Assembly: GCA_963750495.1 (NCBI GenBank)
Contig: CAVVQV010000003.1
Span: 62,001-126,000 of the forward strand
From: JANLYC01 sp963750495
Lineage (GTDB): Bacteria; Actinomycetota; Actinomycetes; Propionibacteriales; Nocardioidaceae
Direction: 5' to 3'
Length of the DNA: 64,000 nt
Position 1 is the first letter of the stretch, and every line of letters begins with the position of its first letter. Positions 60,701 through 64,000 of this stretch are shown piece by piece. The position numbers and the translations under genes were made by a program. The notes beneath the pieces were generated by a model that was not told the DNA's origin, ran no database searches, and was given only the letters and a program-made list of their open reading frames with translations.

Positions 60701-61325
60701 CCCGCGCGGCGGTGTTCACCGCGTCGCCGGCGACCATGCCCTCGCCGGTGGCCCCGACGTTCACCGCGACCGGGCCGGTCACGACGCCGGCCCGGGCGGC
60801 CAGCCCGTCGACCCCGGCCTCGCGGCCGAGCTGATCGATGGCGTCGACGAGGTCCAATGCGGCGCGCACGGCCCGCTCGGCGTCCTGCTCGGTGGCCGTC
60901 GGCGTACCCCAGACCGCCATCACGGCGTCACCGATGAACTTCTCGACGACACCGCCGTAGCGGACGATCACCGTGCGCGCCACGTCGAAGTAGCGCGACA
61001 GGAGCTCGCGGACCTCTTCGGGGTCGCGCGCCTCGCTCAGTGGGGTGAAGCCGACCAGGTCGCAGAACAGCACCGAGCACACGCGTCGCTCAGCCGACTG
61101 GCCCGGTGGCTGAGCAAGCGGGTTCGAGTCGCCGTTGACCCGGTCCGGTGACGATGGCGAGACCGCCGCCGCCGCGCCCAGCGGGGTGCCGCACTCGTCG
61201 CAGAAGCGTTGGTCGGCGCGAACCGGGGCGGCGCAGTTAGGGCATGCGCGAGCGAGCAAACTTCCGCACTCGGCGCAGAATTTGGCTGTCGCCTTGTTGT
61301 CCTTGCCGCAGTTTCCGCAGGTCAC
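57702..61325 (-). CDS. Zinc-ribbon/class III cyclase/AAA ATPase/TPR regulator
   Basis: 1207 aa. Start is GTG 61325, because the zinc ribbon begins there; the same frame stays open to 62162 but that part is antisense to the methyltransferase. Residues 3-20 and 28-45 are two CxxC..CxxC ribbons (CGNCG..CAECG; CPNC..CDECG). Class III cyclase about 80-255: metal Asp89 (LFCDLVGFT) and Asp133 (FIGDAVMAVWG), substrate Lys129 and Asp201, transition-state Asn204 and Arg208 (GDAVNTAARVQ), all present, so probably makes cAMP. AAA/NTPase P-loop GAAGVGKSRL at 304-313, Walker B VVMVLEDLQHAD. The rest is TPR helices to the end. Confidence 0.9.
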   Translation of the reverse strand: MTCGNCGKDNKATAKFCAECGSLLARACPNCAAPVRADQRFCDECGTPLGAAAAVSPSSPDRVNGDSNPLAQPPGQSAERRVCSVLFCDLVGFTPLSEARDPEEVRELLSRYFDVARTVIVRYGGVVEKFIGDAVMAVWGTPTATEQDAERAVRAALDLVDAIDQLGREAGVDGLAARAGVVTGPVAVNVGATGEGMVAGDAVNTAARVQSTAEPGSVLVDEGTWRVAQAGVGFKPAGEHALKGKAEPVPLWQAERVLSGVGGVQRIDGLEAAFVGRDSELRLVKELFHACDQRRSPRLVSVTGAAGVGKSRLGWEFEKYLDGLAATVWWHRGRCLSYGDGVAFWGLAEMVRQRLQIAEEDSTSVASQKLSTGLEQWVPDNTEREYVQPRLAQLLGVDSSADGAPPLGREELFAGWRLFFERLAETAPVVMVLEDLQHADAGLLDFLEHLLDWIRDVPVFVLTLARPELEVKRPGWGTGRRNSTALTLDPLDDAAMHLLLEGLVPGMPGAAQAAIGDRAEGIPLYAVETVRMLIDRDVVQPVDGVYRLLGDVGELTVPATLQSLLAARLDSLDQDARALVADAAVLGGSFPVEALVAVADRTEPEVRHLLAELVRREVLGVRADPLSPERGQYGFVQTMFRQVAYDTLSRRERKARHLAVAAHLRSTFADEGEEMAEVIAAHLSDALVAVPDDPDVPELTDQAVTMLKRAGERAVRTGALAAAGRSFAAAAELLQEGTTEAEVVAAELHERAGAAIGAAGDLPAAIEHFKQAAATYSRHDRPRFAARANTSVAATLRRLGHLEEARTLIRDALSILEVDPGGDFVVALQELASVEAFSGNALLSDELSARALAEAQAMDLPDANLAELFVTRGIAHGLASRHIQAAANFREGIRLGESAHNSFVTARALLNLGDVLASVDPHAAIEATRSAITICRRIGERYILSALASNLVMDLLMTGDWGEARRVCDQAHGDGLDYDPAAAWSEGLLAAFCGDQPRLEAALIVLRREVTEDPQSLAAIGTVFAAAAALAGDHAEALRHARKTVAFADALGLRSDTVRWAWPIAADAALALGDTAAVLQLLDVVAGQRPGHVPAVLRAEERRVRARLLARDDDPSAADAFEGVAKSLHELELPYHLAVCLLDSAECQAAAGDSQRAGELAAEAARIATKLGARPLLDRAEHLIGSTATTHELQPSEVGSESDGGHL

Positions 61326-61449
61326 GAGCGCCAGACTAGTCCCCGAGATCGTGCCGCATCCACGATCCGCCCGGACTGAGCCCCGGGCCCCGCGGAGGGT
61401 GAGCGAGTATGTCGGACGGTGAGGTGCGAACGGCTGCCGACGCGACGGG

Positions 61450-62094
61450 TCAGTCCGCGCCTCGCAGCAGGACCGCCGTGAACTGCTGGGTGCTGCCCCA
61501 TGGGGTGACGTGCTCCTCGCCACTGGTGGACACCAAGTCGAAGCCCGGGAACTCCGCCGCCAGCTCCTCGTGGGTGTAGCGGACGATCGGCAGGCCGCTG
61601 CAGGTCGTGGGCCCGTCGGGTCCGAACGTCGCCACCACGGCCCAGCCGGCCGGCTGGAGGCAACGGTCCAGTGAGGCCCGGTAGTCATCGCGTTCGTCCG
61701 GCTCGGTGAGGAAGTGGAACACCGCCCGGTCGTGCCAGAGGGCGTACCGCTGGTCCCGCTGCAGATCGAGCACGTCGGCCACGTCGAGGACGACGTCGTC
61801 GCCAGCGGGGCCGAGCCGGTCGCGGATCGTCTGCAACGCGGTGGCCGAGAGATCGATCGCGGTGAGGTCCTCGTAACCGCGCTCGAGCAGGTGGTCGGTG
61901 AGCGTGGACCATCCCGCACCGACGTCGATGATCGGTTCGGTGCGATCGATGCCCGCGGAGTCGACGAGGCCGAGCGAGAGGTCGGGCACGGACTGCCACC
62001 ACGAGACTCCGTCGACGTCTTTTGAGTCGTGCACGCCTTCCCAGAAAGACTGGCGAGCCTCGGGATCGTGGGGTCGTGCGGTCGTCTCCGACAT
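61450..62094 (-). CDS. SAM-dependent methyltransferase (class I)
   Basis: 214 aa from ATG 62094 (GGAGAGGAGC upstream). SAM site PIIDVGAGWSTLTDHLLERG, then DLTAIDLSATALQTIRDRLG and VLDVADVLDLQRDQRYALWH. Similar to small methyltransferases of the UbiE/thiopurine-like group (WEGVHDSKDVDGVSWWQ at the N-terminus). The substrate is unknown. Divergent from the TusA-radical SAM gene by 102 bp, and it shares an intergenic promoter region with it. Confidence 0.85.
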   Translation of the reverse strand: MSETTARPHDPEARQSFWEGVHDSKDVDGVSWWQSVPDLSLGLVDSAGIDRTEPIIDVGAGWSTLTDHLLERGYEDLTAIDLSATALQTIRDRLGPAGDDVVLDVADVLDLQRDQRYALWHDRAVFHFLTEPDERDDYRASLDRCLQPAGWAVVATFGPDGPTTCSGLPIVRYTHEELAAEFPGFDLVSTSGEEHVTPWGSTQQFTAVLLRGAD

Positions 62095-62196
62095 CGGCTG
62101 CTCCTCTCCAGATCGCACCAGCCTAGTGCGAACCGTGGTGGGTAGCCGGGCGAGATCGGCACTGCTGCGGCTTGGTGCCCGGTCTAGGGTGACTGC

Positions 62197-63288
62197 ATGT
62201 CAGACTCCGACGTTTCCGTCGGCACCCCGGTCGGCGAGGTGGTCACCTTGGTCGACGGCGGTGACATGGACTGCGGCAGCGGACTGCTGCTGCTGATCAC
62301 GCGGAACATGCGGCGCCTCGACGCCGGGCAGGTGCTCGGGGTCCGCAGCGCTGAGGCGAGCGTGGTGACGGACCTGCCGATCTGGGCCGACCTGGTAGGG
62401 CACGAGGTCTGCGGCGAGGTCGCCGAGAGTGCGCAAGGTCCTTGGTGGTTCGCGGTTCGCAAGGCCAGCCGTGTCGTCGAGGCGACGACGGTCTTCAGCC
62501 AGGGCGACCGTACGCCGGTCGGCCACCGGCTGTGGGCGTACACGAACTTCGACTGCAACCTGGCCTGCGGCTACTGCTGCGCGGAGTCGTCACCGAAGGC
62601 TGCCGCGCGTCGGTTGACCCCTGCTGTGGCCCGGCAGGCCTTCCAGGAGTTCGCCGGCCTCGGCGGGACCGAGCTCTACCTGACCGGTGGCGAACCGTTC
62701 ATGCATCCTGAGCTCGGCGAGCTGGTCGAGGCGGGTGCCGGTCTGGAGCGGACGATCCTGACCAACGCGATGGTCTTCTCGCGTGGCAGCCGGCTGCGGA
62801 CGCTCGAGTCGTTGGACCGGTCCGTCTCCCTCCAGGTCAGCCTGGACTCCGCAACCCCCGACCTGCACGACAAGCAACGTGGCGCCGGATCGTGGGCGCG
62901 TGCACTCGACGGCATCGGGCTGGCGCGATCGCTGGGCTTCCGGGTGCGGATCGCGGCGACCTTGTACGACGAGGATCCTGCCGGCGCCCAGGCCCTGCAC
63001 CGTCGTCTCGACGACGAGGGCATCGCTGCCGAGGACCGGGTGATCCGGCCGGTGGCGGCCGAGGGCTTTGCCCAGACGGGTATCCACGTGTCCATCGACA
63101 CCCTCGAGCCCGAACCCACCATCACGGCCGATGGCGCCTGGTGGCACCCGGTGGCCGTCACCAACCCGCACCTGCGCATCGCCGACTCGCCGCTGCCGGT
63201 GGCAGAAGTGTTCGGCGTGGTCCGCGACACGATGCGGGTCCAGGACGCCGCCGCGCGATCGGGGCGAGAAGTCTTCCGCTGCGCCTGA
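62197..63288 (+). CDS. TusA-like domain fused to a radical SAM enzyme
   Basis: 363 aa. Residues about 13-75 are like TusA sulfur-carrier proteins (VVTLVDGGDMDCGSGLLLLI; then DLPIWADLVGHEV), keeping Cys26 at the position of the active cysteine, but with CGSG in place of CPxP. From about 108 it is a radical SAM domain: C120-x3-C124-x2-C127 (FDCNLACGYCC), then ELYLTGGEPFMHPELGELVE, and ILTNAMVF, the SAM-binding turn. No SPASM cysteine set follows, just one C-terminal Cys. Probably thiol-using chemistry or maturation. TAGGGT lies 6 bp before ATG 62197 (leaderless). Confidence 0.8.
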   Translation: MSDSDVSVGTPVGEVVTLVDGGDMDCGSGLLLLITRNMRRLDAGQVLGVRSAEASVVTDLPIWADLVGHEVCGEVAESAQGPWWFAVRKASRVVEATTVFSQGDRTPVGHRLWAYTNFDCNLACGYCCAESSPKAAARRLTPAVARQAFQEFAGLGGTELYLTGGEPFMHPELGELVEAGAGLERTILTNAMVFSRGSRLRTLESLDRSVSLQVSLDSATPDLHDKQRGAGSWARALDGIGLARSLGFRVRIAATLYDEDPAGAQALHRRLDDEGIAAEDRVIRPVAAEGFAQTGIHVSIDTLEPEPTITADGAWWHPVAVTNPHLRIADSPLPVAEVFGVVRDTMRVQDAAARSGREVFRCA

Positions 63289-63414
63289 GGGCGGGCGAGC
63301 CACACCGGCGGGTTGAGGTGACAGTCCACCTTTCGGCGCTACGGCGCTGGTCTGTTGAGCCACAATTGTCCGACTTTCCCCTGAGGCGCTGAGCTTCCAT
63401 GACACGGTGCTGAG

Positions 63415-64000
63415 ATGTCGGAAGGATGGAGAGCGCGGCCGCACGTCGGCCTTGTGCTCGTGGGTGCCTTGACTGCCGCGTGGGCGGCGCTGCTGCTGGC
63501 CCTGGGCAAGACGGCGTCCGCGGAAGTCGTCCATCTCACCTCCGACCTCGGCCTCGCCCTGATGGCGCTCGTTGCAGGTGCGGCAGCCATCCACCGGGCC
63601 GAGCAGAGTAACTCGGCCCGCGTGTTCTGGCTGCTCATAGGCCTGGGCGGGCTTGCCTGGGCGGGCGGCCAGGCCGTCCGGACCTGCCAAGCGTCCGTGC
63701 TCCATCGGGACCTTCCGTTCCCGTCGGTGGCCGACGCCGGCTATCTCGGCTTGCCGCTGCTGGCAGCGGGCGCGCTGCTGTGCCTTCCGGTAGCCACCCA
63801 CACCCTCGCCGTGAGGCTGCGCACCATGCTCGACGGCCTGATCGTCGCCATGTCGTTGCTGCTCGTCAGCTGGATCATCGTGCTCGGCCCGGTGTTCCGG
63901 GCCGACGCCGACAGCGCGCTGGCATGGGGCATCTCCCTCGCCTACCCCGTCGCCGACATCAGCATCATCGCCATCGTCGTCTTCAGCTGGCTTCGTACCC
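63415..64000 (+). CDS. Polytopic membrane protein, N-terminal part (cut by window end)
   Basis: The frame is open from ATG 63415 to the window end, 195 codons with no stop. At least five hydrophobic segments: VGLVLVGALTAAWAALLLAL, LALMALVAGAAAIHR, VFWLLIGLGGLAWAGGQAV, LGLPLLAAGALLCLPVA, GLIVAMSLLLVSWIIVLGPV. This six- to eight-helix layout is often followed by GGDEF/EAL domains in Actinobacteria, but that part is outside the window, so the function is open. Confidence 0.7.
   Translation, partial: MSEGWRARPHVGLVLVGALTAAWAALLLALGKTASAEVVHLTSDLGLALMALVAGAAAIHRAEQSNSARVFWLLIGLGGLAWAGGQAVRTCQASVLHRDLPFPSVADAGYLGLPLLAAGALLCLPVATHTLAVRLRTMLDGLIVAMSLLLVSWIIVLGPVFRADADSALAWGISLAYPVADISIIAIVVFSWLRT

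Noticed and set aside
57702..62162. One 1486-codon open frame on the minus strand
   Set aside because: Only 57702-61325 reads like protein. The upstream part is antisense to the methyltransferase gene, which has a good ribosome site and clear SAM motifs. The zinc ribbon at GTG 61325 marks the true start.

Overview
This is a 64 kb piece of a high-GC actinobacterial chromosome. GTG starts are common, many genes look leaderless, and there is an actinobacterial landmark block: purL, a sterol-carrier-like protein, an M20 dipeptidase, purF, purM, a DUF3073 protein, a valine dehydrogenase, an unnamed protein and bldC. The overall content suggests a member of the Propionibacteriales such as a Nocardioides relative. 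That placement is inference from gene content and order, not from a marker-gene tree.

Layout. 1-15.6 kb: the end of an amino-acid ABC ATPase, psuG, then the purine/bldC block. The block is split between purL and the sterol-carrier gene by three minus-strand secreted genes: a subtilase between two paralogous DUF1906/peptidoglycan-binding proteins. 15.9-19.2 kb: a Tat-exported multicopper oxidase with a +1 frameshift, a secreted possible cupredoxin partner, and small proteins beside a 22-bp minisatellite. 19.3-20.5 kb: tRNA-Phe, a nitroreductase, and a tRNA-Glu/Asp operon with a clear promoter and terminator. 20.5-21.8 kb: a CrcB-DUF190-CrcB fluoride-export operon. 22-26 kb: pirin, an RsbW-like ATPase, a zinicin-type metalloprotease and a PhoD-like phosphatase. 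26.1-30.2 kb: the pstSCAB phosphate operon with a PHO-box-like repeat upstream and a hairpin terminator after pstS. 30-40 kb: an M3 oligopeptidase, a secreted M15-like peptidoglycan protein, a GAF-GGDEF cyclase, a lipase-like hydrolase and a three-gene ABC/LolA-like operon. 40-44 kb: a flavin/PNPOx-like protein, an SDR/zinc-dehydrogenase pair and a coiled-coil protein. 44.2-46.2 kb: a decayed DUF222/HNH (13E12-type) gene bracketed by a shared repeat core. 46.3-64 kb: mmuM with a LigD-type polymerase, two large secreted proteins around a second ABC exporter, a CPA1 antiporter, an NAD(P)-binding protein, a GAF-PP2C-HATPase phosphatase, a zinc-ribbon/cyclase/AAA/TPR giant, a methyltransferase, a TusA-radical SAM fusion, and the start of a polytopic membrane protein cut by the window end.

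Two genome-wide signals stand out. First, a 46-bp palindromic element occurs at three junctions, each between convergent genes (3656, 26042 and 31673); one copy is a perfect palindrome. Second, about thirteen genes carry a -10-like hexamer (mostly TANNNT) exactly 6-7 nt before the start codon, which marks leaderless transcription and helps fix their starts. No CRISPR array, insertion sequence, prophage or rRNA gene was seen.
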